Source: UBA2030 sp049969475
GTDB lineage: Bacteria > Bacteroidota > Bacteroidia > Bacteroidales > TTA-H9
Reading direction: 5' to 3'
DNA length: 64,000 nucleotides
Assembly (NCBI GenBank): GCA_049969475.1
Contig: JBMFOU010000008.1
Location: forward strand, 1-64,000
Every line of letters begins with the position of its first letter. Within the stretch, counting starts at the first letter, position 1. This document shows, in pieces, positions 41,731 through 52,000 of the stretch. A program made the translations under genes and the position numbers. The notes under the pieces are model-generated. The model was not told where the DNA came from, searched no databases, and worked only from the letters and a program-made list of their open reading frames with translations.

Positions 41731-44700
41731 TTAACTCCGCTTATATGGCAATCTGACTGTAAAGGTAGTGCCCAGTCCTGGTTCCGAAGTAAATTCTATT
41801 TCGCCTCCATGACTCAGTACGATGTTTCGCGAAATAAACAGGCCCAAACCCATGCCAAATGATTTGGTGGTAAAATTGGGCAAGAAAATCTGCGCCTTTT
41901 GTTCCTGGGTTATGCCCGTACCATTATCGCGTACAGAGAAAAGGACTTCATCATTTCTAACTTCAAGCTTAACTGTAATAACTCCAGTCAACTCGTCAGG
42001 AATAGCTTGTCGCGCATTTTTCAGCAGATTATCAATTACTCTTCCCATCTGATATTTATCAATATCCACCCATACTGGCTCCTCAGGCATTTCAACGACA
42101 ATTTTCCCGCAAAAACCTGTAAGAGATAAGTTAACGTTGTTTAGGATAAGAGCAGTAAAATTAGTGCGTTCGGGATGGCTGGAAGGCCAAACGGCTATTT
42201 CGGAAAAAGTATTGGCCAGTCGTGTCAATTCTTCTATTTTTTCAAGCAAGGTCCCCGAAAAAGCTTTAAATCGTTCTTTCCATTGCTCGTCTACAGGGTT
42301 GAATGAATTATGTAAAAATTGTATCTGAAGTTTAATAGGCGTTAGTGGATTTTTGATTTCATGGGCAATTTGGCGAGCCACATCCTTCCAGGCAAGTTCC
42401 CGTTCCTTTCTTCTCAGCTCAAGGATCGCTGTTTCCAGCTCATCCACCAGATTGTTATACATTTGCGATAGTTCACCAATTTCATCTCTCCTTCGAATAT
42501 CTATTTTTTCATTCCTCATGCCAATTTTCAACCTTGAAATATTTTCTGAAAGACGCTTAAGGGGTATAACCACAAGGCCTGACAGCAGAAAGGCAAAACC
42601 CATAGCAACCAAGAGAAGAAATAAGATAAGTCCCACCATCATGCTGGAATAGAATCTATATTCCTTATCCAGTTCTGGCTTTCCAGCGACCACAGGAATA
42701 CTTGCTACTCCATAAAGTTTATTACTGGTTTTTACCGGAAAATAGACAGCATAATACGACAATGACCCTAATTTTTCTTCCTGAGCAAAATAGGGTAGCC
42801 CTTCGAGAATAATCTTTTTATATGCGTTAAAATGTAGATGTCCATTAAAAAAACGTTTATTTTCAACTTGAGGTACAGTGGATATTTGCATTACCCCAGC
42901 AGAGTTGTAATATATTATGTCAAGAAAATATATATTACTTAGCTTGAGTAACCACTGAAAGAGAAGATTTTTATCCATCAAAAGTTGATCACTTCGTTCT
43001 AATCTGGAGTCAATCTCAAGACTAAGAGAATGTACTTTATCCCGAATATCTCTCTGAGTCCATTGAACAAGTGAGGTTACATAAAAATCATTTAAAATTA
43101 AACTCATCACAAAAAGAATCAAAAATACTATTCCCAGTATTCCCATTTGAAGACGAACCCTCAAGAGCATCAATAACTGCTTAATCTGCCTAATTGAGTA
43201 TTGTGTAAGTAAAAAACAAATCAGGCTGAGAATAATTACAAGAAAGGTGTTGGCCGAAGAAATTCCAATAAATTTCACCAGATTATTTTCCGAACGGGCA
43301 ATTATTAGGGCAGTCTTATTATTGGAGTTGAAAAGATAGGTGTATTGGTACTGATCAATAGAAAACTCATCCATGGTGTGGTTAATAGGCCCTAAATCAT
43401 ACAGACGGTCAGGAAACCAGGCAGAGCCAGAATGGGATATCAACTTACCGTCGAAATAACGTGCAAATGAATAGCCCACGGTCTCGGAGGCATTCCAAAT
43501 GCCTTTACTATAAAAAACATCCCCAAAACAGAAAGAGGGAGAAAAATTGGCATATGAAAATTCTAAAAAAACACCACTTGTTTTTCCAATGGTATCAGCT
43601 CCAGAAAGTTTTATAAATCCCAGATAGCCCTTGATGTTATTGCCTTGTTCTACAGGTACTAAAATAGATTTCTTAACAAATTCCTCGGTTTTTAATCCGG
43701 TAGCCCCAGCAAAATAATCAAAACAATCATACTCTTCCAGAGATGGATTAACTCTGATCTTATCCTTTGAAGTACAATAGGTAAGCGAAAGAGAAAACTG
43801 TTTCCATATACCCGTAAAATATTTATTGATGATTAGGCTATCACCTAATTGAGTTTGACCTCGATGATACGCCCTAATTATAGAAGAATCTGATGCTAAT
43901 TTTTCAGCTATTTCGATAAAACCATTAAACAAAATGGGGTCTCCTGATTCGATAGATTCCAGCCTCGTCAGGAGTAAAAACCTTCGATGCTTTTCATGGT
44001 TTTGCAAGAAATAATAAACTAAAACTGAGGATAAAATGCTTAGGCCGAGTGTAAGAATAGAGAATATTGAGAAGAATTTTTCTCGGTCTATATATACTGT
44101 AAAATATTTATTTAGAAAATAAACCGAAATTAATAAACCTGTAAATCCTAAAATCCACCACTTTAACCAATCATGTCCGTATAAAAAACAAAACAAAGAG
44201 GTTATGCCTACTAACCAGGCTAAAGCCTCAATGAATCCAAGTTCTTTTGAAATAATTAACCAGTTAATTGAAAATAAAAGAATGCCACTTATTAAAAACG
44301 CAAATATTAAATAATTAAATAAAACTAGTTTCCCAGAAGCATAGTAGCTCAGGTATCTGATGAAATCATAATTCAAAAGTAAATCATTCAAGACTCCCAC
44401 TAAAATAATAAAAAGCAAAACTCCAACGAACAAATACCATCGATATTCACCAGGATGGCATTTTATGAAACGCAAGTGTTCCCAGAGACGAAGAAAGAAA
44501 TAATTTAAAATAAAGAGATGTAAAAATATTTCATAATAGGATAAATTTAAATACTGGAAAACCAAAATATATTTATCGTAAAATTCTATGCCTGTGTATT
44601 CTATTGTAATGAAAATTAAATGATTTAGTGATATAAAAAAACATGGAGATAGAATCCAAATAAAAATAGATCCTTTTTGTATGCCTTTTAAATATCCAAT

Positions 44701-45357
44701 TAATTGTTTAGTTAGAATAAAAAACCCAAGAATTAAAATAAAAACAAACAATAAAATAAAAATTTCCTTCCCTTTGAAAGGATTCTTATAACTAATATAA
44801 CATCCATTAGAAAATTTATGGCTATATAAGTACCTGAACCCAGGGTATGAACTCAATTTAAACCTGATATCTCCTAGAAAACTTACAATACTAGAAGGGC
44901 CCGATTTAAAGTAATTATTTTCGTCAGAATAGGTATAATACAAGGCCGTTAAACCATATCCTCTGATACCTCTCGTAAGGCCAGAATTAAAGGGAAAACT
45001 CAGAAAAACACCCTGTTCTGTTTCAATAAAAGAAGGCTGCGTGATGTGTTTAAGCTTTTCAAAAGGGAAAGAAAATCTGTTTCCATAACCATATATCCTT
45101 TCTCCGGTTGAATCGTATAATACAACGTCCCTTTCAAAACCCGGATTTATGACTTTCTCTCTAGAGGAATTAAACATCTGAAGAATAAGCTTTTCGCTCT
45201 TTTTCCAATAATTCAGTTCTGAAGAGAGCACACGAGATAAAGCCCATTCATTTAAATAAGAGTTTCTCCACACAAAGAAAAAAAGCAATGGAAGAAGAAC
45301 TAAAAGAAGTCCTATTACGGTTTTCGAGCTACCAGTTATTTTTGACCCGTAATTCAT
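41731..45357 (-). CDS. Giant multi-pass sensor histidine kinase (NtrY-like C-terminus)
   Basis: A 1208-residue inner-membrane kinase. A first membrane helix (about 13-31) is followed by an external segment of about 170 residues. Eight or so packed helices run from about 195 to 450. A second external segment spans about 450-690. Two more helices (about 700-760), a third sensor segment and a last helix (about 890-915) lead to HAMP (about 920-975). HisKA has H999 (IAHEIKNPLTPIKLQ), then HATPase with DNGTG and GMGLGLFIS. The kinase core resembles NtrY. No response regulator is adjacent. It overlaps the methyltransferase gene by 4 bases. Confidence 0.88.
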   Translation of the reverse strand: MNYGSKITGSSKTVIGLLLVLLPLLFFFVWRNSYLNEWALSRVLSSELNYWKKSEKLILQMFNSSREKVINPGFERDVVLYDSTGERIYGYGNRFSFPFEKLKHITQPSFIETEQGVFLSFPFNSGLTRGIRGYGLTALYYTYSDENNYFKSGPSSIVSFLGDIRFKLSSYPGFRYLYSHKFSNGCYISYKNPFKGKEIFILLFVFILILGFFILTKQLIGYLKGIQKGSIFIWILSPCFFISLNHLIFITIEYTGIEFYDKYILVFQYLNLSYYEIFLHLFILNYFFLRLWEHLRFIKCHPGEYRWYLFVGVLLFIILVGVLNDLLLNYDFIRYLSYYASGKLVLFNYLIFAFLISGILLFSINWLIISKELGFIEALAWLVGITSLFCFLYGHDWLKWWILGFTGLLISVYFLNKYFTVYIDREKFFSIFSILTLGLSILSSVLVYYFLQNHEKHRRFLLLTRLESIESGDPILFNGFIEIAEKLASDSSIIRAYHRGQTQLGDSLIINKYFTGIWKQFSLSLTYCTSKDKIRVNPSLEEYDCFDYFAGATGLKTEEFVKKSILVPVEQGNNIKGYLGFIKLSGADTIGKTSGVFLEFSYANFSPSFCFGDVFYSKGIWNASETVGYSFARYFDGKLISHSGSAWFPDRLYDLGPINHTMDEFSIDQYQYTYLFNSNNKTALIIARSENNLVKFIGISSANTFLVIILSLICFLLTQYSIRQIKQLLMLLRVRLQMGILGIVFLILFVMSLILNDFYVTSLVQWTQRDIRDKVHSLSLEIDSRLERSDQLLMDKNLLFQWLLKLSNIYFLDIIYYNSAGVMQISTVPQVENKRFFNGHLHFNAYKKIILEGLPYFAQEEKLGSLSYYAVYFPVKTSNKLYGVASIPVVAGKPELDKEYRFYSSMMVGLILFLLLVAMGFAFLLSGLVVIPLKRLSENISRLKIGMRNEKIDIRRRDEIGELSQMYNNLVDELETAILELRRKERELAWKDVARQIAHEIKNPLTPIKLQIQFLHNSFNPVDEQWKERFKAFSGTLLEKIEELTRLANTFSEIAVWPSSHPERTNFTALILNNVNLSLTGFCGKIVVEMPEEPVWVDIDKYQMGRVIDNLLKNARQAIPDELTGVITVKLEVRNDEVLFSVRDNGTGITQEQKAQIFLPNFTTKSFGMGLGLFISRNIVLSHGGEIEFTSEPGLGTTFTVRLPYKRS

Positions 45358-46232
45358 TCTGCTTTTTTTCTTGCAAAAACAACAATACTTGAATAGTCAG
45401 TTATGTTATTAGCTCTTAATAAAATCTCAAGGCTTTTCAGAAAACCCCGAAACAGCGGTAAGCTCTTATCAAGATAACGATACGAAAGGTAAGAAATATA
45501 AAAAACATCCACCCAAATAGATTTAACCTGAACGATTTCATAACCCGCTTTATCCAATAAAGATTTCAACCCAGCTAAAGAAAAATGATAAAGATGGCGG
45601 GGCACATCGTAAGCAGCCCAATACGAACCAAAGGTAGCTGCATCTAGGCTTTCGAAGTTCGGGACTGCAACAACAAGCACGCCATCATCAGTTAGAAAAT
45701 GTTTTATTCGAGTGAGTGAGGTTAAAGGATCCGTGAAGTGTTCCAAAACGTGCCAAAGAGAAATTACTTGAAAAGAAAGCTTATCGTCTAACAAAGAAAT
45801 ATCTTCATAAACAGGAATATTCCATTGCGATTTAATAAAATAACGAGACTCAGCATTAGGTTCAACGCCCGTACATTCCCATCCTCGTTTCTTCATTTCA
45901 ACCAAAAAGGAACCGGCTCCACAACCCACATCAAGGATTTTTCCCTGTATTGGGTAAAAAGCCTTTATCTGGTTGGCCTTCCATTTGACATTAATTGAGC
46001 GAATAGTATCATAAAGTAAAGAGAACAGGTTCTTCCTATGCTGTGCATGAGAGAAATATTCTGGAGACTTATAGTATTTAGCCAAATCAGATAAAGAAGG
46101 AAAGGGATGTGTGTATCTTATTTTGCAGTGGTCACATTCCCAAATTTCAAACTCCTCTTTCGAAAGAAAAAAATCAAGGGTTCTATATACCCGAAAAACA
46201 TCCACCCTTGAATCACACAAAGGACACTTCAT
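45354..46232 (-). CDS. Class I SAM-dependent methyltransferase with N-terminal zinc ribbon
   Basis: A 292-residue protein. A zinc ribbon lies at the N-terminus (C3-P-L-C6 and C34-D-H-C37). The methyltransferase core has motif I ILDVGCGAGSFL (about 95-106) and the post-I WHVLEHFTDP block. The layout is that of methyltransferases acting in glycan or small-molecule assembly. The substrate is unknown. It lies 4 bases after mnmG and overlaps the kinase gene by 4. Confidence 0.85.
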   Translation of the reverse strand: MKCPLCDSRVDVFRVYRTLDFFLSKEEFEIWECDHCKIRYTHPFPSLSDLAKYYKSPEYFSHAQHRKNLFSLLYDTIRSINVKWKANQIKAFYPIQGKILDVGCGAGSFLVEMKKRGWECTGVEPNAESRYFIKSQWNIPVYEDISLLDDKLSFQVISLWHVLEHFTDPLTSLTRIKHFLTDDGVLVVAVPNFESLDAATFGSYWAAYDVPRHLYHFSLAGLKSLLDKAGYEIVQVKSIWVDVFYISYLSYRYLDKSLPLFRGFLKSLEILLRANNITDYSSIVVFARKKAE

Positions 46233-46236
46233 AACC

Positions 46237-48108
46237 TTATTGTCTTTCTTTATTTAGATAAATCAACAAGAAACTCAAATCAGATGGAGAAATTCCACTG
46301 ATTCTTGAGGCTTGTCCCAAGGTGGTGGGCTTATATTTATTTAGCTTTTCCCGAGCCTCAATTGTCAGAGAGGTAAATACGGAATAATCAATATCTGGAG
46401 ATAGATAGAGGTTGTCAAACTTTTTTATTCGTTTGGCAATTTCAATTTCTTTTAGAATATATTCAGCGTATTTTATAAGAATCTCCACCTGTTCAAGTTC
46501 TGCACGACTGGGGTAAAGGCTCTGTATATATCGATTAATTTCTGGAAACTCCTGAAGTACCATCTCAATTGTCATTCCGGGCTGCGAAATACGATTCACA
46601 AAAGCATTGTTTTCTGGTAGCCTCCATTCCGAAGATTCATAATCCGATCCAAGTACCTTATGCGCACCTACGAACTCAAGAATTCGTTGTATCTTGTTAT
46701 ATTTTAGAAGCAATTTAGTGTATTGCTCTTTATCGGCCAATCCTATAGCATAGCCCAACGGGGTAAGCCGGAAATCGGCATTGTCTTGGCGCAATAAAGT
46801 TCTGAACTCAGCCCTGGACGTAAATAACCTGTAGGGTTCCTCCAGTTCTTTCGAAATCAAATCATCAATTAAAACACCTATATAGGCCTCGCTCCGACTT
46901 AAAACAAATTTAGCCAGCCCGTGCGCTTTCATGTGTGCATTTATACCGGCATAGATGCCTTGAGCAGCAGCCTCTTCATATCCCGTAGTTCCATTGACTT
47001 GCCCAGCAAAAAAGAGATTCTCGATTATTTTTGATTCAAGTGTTTCGGTAAGTTGTGTAGGAAAGAAGAAATCGTACTCAATGGCATATCCAGGGCGAAA
47101 AATTCGGGCATTTTCAAAACCAGGCAATTTGTGCAAAGCCTCTAACTGAATCTCGTCGGGCAAGGAGGATGAAAATCCCGCCAGATAATATTCAATGGTA
47201 TGCCTTCCTTCCGGCTCAAGAAATAATTGATGTGCTTCTTTTGTGTGAAATCGTTGAATTTTGTCTTCAATAGATGGACAATATCGCGGCCCAACACCCT
47301 CAATTTTTCCTGTAAAGAGGGGGCTCCTATCAAAACCAGTTCGGAGGATATCATGCACCCGAGTATTCGTGTACACAATAAAACATGACATCTGCTTAAA
47401 ATGAGTCCAGTCAACTTCCTCCCGAAACGACATTTGGCCTGGTTGACTGTCGCCCGGCTGCTCGGTAAGTCTACTAAAATCAACTGAGCGTCCATCTATC
47501 CTGACCGGAGTGCCTGTTTTTAACCGACCCGATTTAATGCCTAATTGATTAATTCTTTGTGTAAGACCCGTGGCAGGGGCTTCACCAATACGCCCCCCGC
47601 CAAAATTTTTTTCTCCAATGTGTATTTTACCATTAAGAAAAGTCCCGGCAGTAATGACAACCGTTTTAGCATATATTGTATATCCCAGCCCGGTTTTTAT
47701 CCCTTCAATGCGACCCCTGTTCACAATAAGATCCCGCACACTATCCTGCAAAAAATGGAGATTGGGAATCGATTCCAATACCCTTCTCCATTCTAAATGA
47801 AATTGCATACGATCGTTCTGGGCTCTGGGACTCCACATTGCGGGCCCTTTACTACGATTTAACATTCTAAATTGAATCATGCTTCTATCTGAGACCAGCC
47901 CAGTGTATCCACCCAATGCATCTATCTCACGAACCAATTGCCCCTTCCCTACCCCTCCAATGGAAGGATTGCATGACATTTGGGCAATGGTGGTCATATT
48001 CATTGTGACTAAAAGGGTCAACGACCCCAAACGAGCGGCAGCAGCTCCAGCCTCACAACCCGCATGACCAGCGCCCACAACCACTACATCATAATATCCA
48101 AAAATCAT
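46237..48108 (-). CDS. mnmG: tRNA uridine-5-carboxymethylaminomethyl modification enzyme MnmG
   Basis: A 623-residue FAD enzyme that with MnmE forms (carboxymethyl)aminomethyl-U34 in several tRNAs. The FAD-binding VVGAGHAGCEAG is at 10-21; CNPSIGGVGKGQLVREIDALGG is the conserved block near 46-67 carrying the active-site Cys. The C-terminal helical domain ends in ISGISPSDLSFLLIYL. MnmG (GidA) is frequently linked to the replication origin and the par genes; here two parS sites lie directly upstream. Confidence 0.96.
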   Translation of the reverse strand: MIFGYYDVVVVGAGHAGCEAGAAAARLGSLTLLVTMNMTTIAQMSCNPSIGGVGKGQLVREIDALGGYTGLVSDRSMIQFRMLNRSKGPAMWSPRAQNDRMQFHLEWRRVLESIPNLHFLQDSVRDLIVNRGRIEGIKTGLGYTIYAKTVVITAGTFLNGKIHIGEKNFGGGRIGEAPATGLTQRINQLGIKSGRLKTGTPVRIDGRSVDFSRLTEQPGDSQPGQMSFREEVDWTHFKQMSCFIVYTNTRVHDILRTGFDRSPLFTGKIEGVGPRYCPSIEDKIQRFHTKEAHQLFLEPEGRHTIEYYLAGFSSSLPDEIQLEALHKLPGFENARIFRPGYAIEYDFFFPTQLTETLESKIIENLFFAGQVNGTTGYEEAAAQGIYAGINAHMKAHGLAKFVLSRSEAYIGVLIDDLISKELEEPYRLFTSRAEFRTLLRQDNADFRLTPLGYAIGLADKEQYTKLLLKYNKIQRILEFVGAHKVLGSDYESSEWRLPENNAFVNRISQPGMTIEMVLQEFPEINRYIQSLYPSRAELEQVEILIKYAEYILKEIEIAKRIKKFDNLYLSPDIDYSVFTSLTIEAREKLNKYKPTTLGQASRISGISPSDLSFLLIYLNKERQ

Positions 48109-48128
48109 CTGTTTTACAATTTGTTTAC

Positions 48129-48144
48129 TGTTTCACGTGAAACA
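48129..48144. other. parS site 1 (ParB/Spo0J binding palindrome)
   Basis: TGTTTCACGTGAAACA, a perfect 16-base palindrome identical to the canonical chromosomal parS consensus. It sits in the 44-base gap between the ybeY stop and the mnmG start. Confidence 0.9.
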
Positions 48145-48152
48145 ACAAAAAT

Positions 48153-48608
48153 TTAGTCAACGTTAGGTGTTTCACGTGAAACACGGCCAAGAAGAAAGTC
48201 TTGTAACAACATCTCCTGTGTCTTTGTCATATCATTCTCAGCAAATAGATCTTCTTTGTCAGTATAGCCTAGTAAATGAAGAAAGCCATGAATCATAACG
48301 CGGTACACCTCTTCTTCAAGCGTGACGGAGAAAATTTTGTGGTTTTCAATAATCCGATCAACGCTAATAAAAACATCGCCTGCAATGGCACTATCAGTGC
48401 TATTGCTAAATGTAATAGTATCAGTGTAAAAATCGTGATTTAAATACTTTTGATTGATAGATAAAAGATATTCATCACCACAAAAGATGTAATTAATGCT
48501 TAATGATTTATATCCTAAAGATTTAACGTATTTACCTAGGTAAGTGTTAAATAGACGTTTCTTAAGTTTAAAGGGCAAGGAAACCTCTTCAAAAAAATAA
48601 TTAATCAT
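48153..48608 (-). CDS. ybeY: Endoribonuclease YbeY (16S rRNA maturation)
   Basis: A 151-residue metal-dependent endoribonuclease of 16S rRNA 3'-end maturation and ribosome quality control. The metal motif reads H107-G-F-L-H111-L-L-G-Y-T-D117; the canonical third His is Asp117, a variant I recall from Bacteroidota. The N-terminal part and the DTITFSNS and AGDVFIS blocks are conserved. Its last codons (VSRET) are encoded by the second parS site. It overlaps the upstream unknown gene by 8 bases. Confidence 0.92.
   Translation of the reverse strand: MINYFFEEVSLPFKLKKRLFNTYLGKYVKSLGYKSLSINYIFCGDEYLLSINQKYLNHDFYTDTITFSNSTDSAIAGDVFISVDRIIENHKIFSVTLEEEVYRVMIHGFLHLLGYTDKEDLFAENDMTKTQEMLLQDFLLGRVSRETPNVD
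48168..48183. other. parS site 2, inside the 3' end of ybeY
   Basis: A second perfect copy of TGTTTCACGTGAAACA, 39 bases from the first (start to start). Here it is coding sequence for the C-terminal tail of YbeY. Confidence 0.9.
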
Positions 48609-49035
48609 GAATTATTATTTTAGTGCTATTCTTCCAATAAGAGTGAATGAGTCGATGCCTTCTATTCACGAAATTATCATCCAGATAAGAAAAATTATAA
48701 TTAAAAGAAAAAAGGGATTTATCGCTCATCTCATGCTTGTGAATTAGGAAATTTATTCCTGTCTGCGACAAAAATTCCTCTATCCCATATTTAAACTGAG
48801 AAATCTCTCGTTGAGGCAAATCGATAGAAATGCAAGTTGCAAGTGTATTTGATTCAATATTGAGTTCTAAGAGGTTAATAGAAATATTTTTGTCGCTAAT
48901 AAAAGTAAATATCTCCTCATAAATGTACATAATAATAGAAAGATCAGGTAATGAAGTAGATAAGTAATTTAAAAGATAATTGTTGGCAGATTCAAGTAAA
49001 ATCTCTTTTGGTCCTTTTAGTTCAATCTTGGCCAT
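48601..49035 (-). CDS. Unknown small protein between DUF4175 and ybeY
   Basis: A 144-residue soluble protein; no signal peptide or membrane helix. The sequence suggests an alpha/beta fold with helix IIMYIYEEIFTFISDKNISI and a basic C-terminal stretch. Many Bacteroidota carry an ATP-binding (RsbW-like) protein at this operon position, but I cannot see its N or G boxes here. It is tightly coupled to its neighbours: 4 bases after the DUF4175 gene and an 8-base overlap with ybeY. Function unassigned. Confidence 0.7.
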   Translation of the reverse strand: MAKIELKGPKEILLESANNYLLNYLSTSLPDLSIIMYIYEEIFTFISDKNISINLLELNIESNTLATCISIDLPQREISQFKYGIEEFLSQTGINFLIHKHEMSDKSLFSFNYNFSYLDDNFVNRRHRLIHSYWKNSTKIIIHD

Positions 49036-49039
49036 AAAA

Positions 49040-52000
49040 CTATTTATTAATGGTTTTAAAAATACGTTCTTTGTCCTCGTAATATTTACGTATACTGATC
49101 CGGTTAGGTTTCAGGATTTCATTAATCGATTTTAAAGAAGCTTTTTCATTAGGATAGCCTTCTTCATTCCAATTGCGAACAAAGTTACCAAAATCTTTAG
49201 CTTCTCTTTTATTATCAAACTCTTGTTCTTCCCTCGCACGCTGAGCATCGAGGAGACGAGTTAAAATTTTTTGTTGCCTGTTCAAAAGAGAATTATCGAT
49301 CATCCGCTTCTCTATAAGTTGCTTTTCATTCATTTTTATATCATCTATAGTTTCTTGTAATAACTTGCCTAAAGATTTGTTCTCAGCTTGTTTCATTAGT
49401 TCCGAAAGGGTTTCCCTCAGCATTTGCTGTTCACTGATCAAATTCAGCAGGGATTTTGCTTCTATCGATTTTTGATTACCTAATGAACTCATTGAATTCA
49501 TCTGCTGATTAAGTTGTTGCAATTGATGTATAATATCTTGCATGGTAGGATTAGGCTTCGGTCTTCCCTTATTTCCCCCTTTTTTGGGCTTCATGCATTG
49601 TTGTCCTTCCATTTGCATAGAATTATCGTTTTCCATCGTGTTAAGGAATTCAGTGATAGCAAGGGTAATTGTATTGAGTCCGTCCATGATTTCACCTGCA
49701 TTTTTACCAATCTCCATGGTATTGTTATTCTTAGTTGCGCGTCGTAGTCTTGCAGAAGATTGGTCAATCCTAAATATATTATCAATAAAAAAAGTAACTG
49801 GCAGATCATTTTCTTTGATAAAAGTCATCAAACTATCTCGGTATTGAGACCAGTATTTCTCAAAGTATGAAAAATTCTGCGAAACGGAGGGACTAAAATA
49901 TTGATTTGTAAACCCTGATGTACCACTATAGGTAGCCTTCTCAATATTTTGGCTTAGTAAAGTTCCTCGTTTAATGAGATTTACAAGCGTATTATAATTA
50001 AGCACTTTCATATCGTTATGATCAGGAGAAAAACGATCTAGAAGGCTCTGAATATTCCTATAGGTATTCGAAATTTTAGATATCTGATTAGTCTTTACTG
50101 AACCAGGTAATGAAGGCTTATTTAAAGAATCATATCTATTATTAATATCAGTTAAACTATCTGATATTTGTTTACTGCTATTTTCAAGTTCTTGACTTGA
50201 TAATTTATTAGCTAATTCTGATAATTTTAAATTATTACTTTTTAATGATTCTACAATTTTAATAAAACTTTCATCAGATAAATTTTCATTTGTATCCCTA
50301 AGAAGGTTATTATTAGCATTAATCTGAGCATTAATTTCCTTTTTCAAAGTTTGTAGAATATCTGATTGAATTAGTTCTTGTTCTTTTTCAATTTTACTCT
50401 TTAATAAATCACTTAATTCTAAAATTTTCTTTATATCATTAAGCTTTGAAGGGTCATTAAATGGAAGTGATGAAGGATTAGTTATTTGGCTCAAAATACT
50501 ATCCATGAGATGTAAAATCTTATTGGCTTCACTTTTAGAGACTATATTATCTTTTAAAGATTTCAAACTTTCAAGATAGTTTTCAACGGACTTAAGGTAA
50601 ACTTCTTTGGAATAATCAGATCCCGAATAATTGCCAACCGAGTTACGAAGCCTGTCTAATATTTGTTGGAGGTTATTAAGGTTACTTAAACTATATTGAA
50701 AATTTTTTCCCACTGAATCGTAAAAGGAAACGGTTGAGGATAAACGATCATTTCGGGTTTGAAGAATAAATTCCTTGTTTATAATTTGGTTACGATAAGG
50801 ACAATTATCTTTGACATTAACAAGAAGTTTTAAAGTATCAAAATCACGCACTGTATCCACTCCGGAAAAGTACAAATTGTAAAATTTAGAATTTTCAAGA
50901 TTTAAATTAGATTGTGAAATTATTATAGGTTTGCCTCTTATCGTTTTGAGATAAGTTATGGAGCAAGAAGCTAATCCAATATCATCAGTAAAAGATAAAA
51001 TTCCACTGGTTTCATTGGCAATCTTTGATAGCAAAACCTGTGGAAGTTGGTCAGAATATATATTATAAGAAAGAACTAAAGAATCAATGAGAGATTCACT
51101 ATTTTTTAATTCAAATAAATATTTGGAGGAGTTTATTGAGGGATTAAAAGTAAAAGTATTATTCGAACTAGGTACAGAGGACCCATTGACATGTAAGGAG
51201 GCATTTCCATGCCATTTGAGATATAAAGTCACCCTAGAAAATTCATGGAACCCAACAGATATAAAATCATAAATGGTATCCGTATCTCCGCCAATATATA
51301 AAGGATTATTTACTACAAGGTAATAATTCTCAAAATAAACTTTAGGGGTAACCCGAACTGAAAAGCTTTTTGAGTGATGAAGAGGAGGACATACAATCGA
51401 AAAACTAAAGTCTTTATTTGCATGTTTAAATTTAAAGGAAAAAGAGCGATTGATTACCGGGACTTTATACTTAATACTTTCATAAATAAAAAATACATAG
51501 TCAGGAATATTGTTACCAGTAATATAAGCATTCAATTCAAGTGGTTCATCCTCAAATACATTAAGTTCTTTTGGAGTAAATGTGTATTGCAAAAGGTCTG
51601 GAGGTGAAAAAGATTTATTAAACAATATGATTCTATTAAATGCCTCAGAATATATATTACTAAAAAGAAGTATGTTAAAAAGAAGAAGGATATTAGTAAA
51701 CAGTAAAATCTTATCAACATTGTGTATGCGTACATATACTTTTTCAGGGGAAAATGAATTTGAAGACCGTTTTATGGAAATCGCTTTGAAACTAGAGAAG
51801 AATTTTTTGAGCTGTAAATCATTTATGAATCGATATAAACTATAAAGATTAGAAATTTTGATACTTGAAAAAGCATTTCTAAAGGTATAATAGAATGTTG
51901 CACTCGAAAAAATAGATAAATAAGTCAAAGAAAGAAAAAGTAAAATAACTAAAACCATTATTATGAGAAGACTAAATCGAAATCCACTTGGCAAGTAAAG

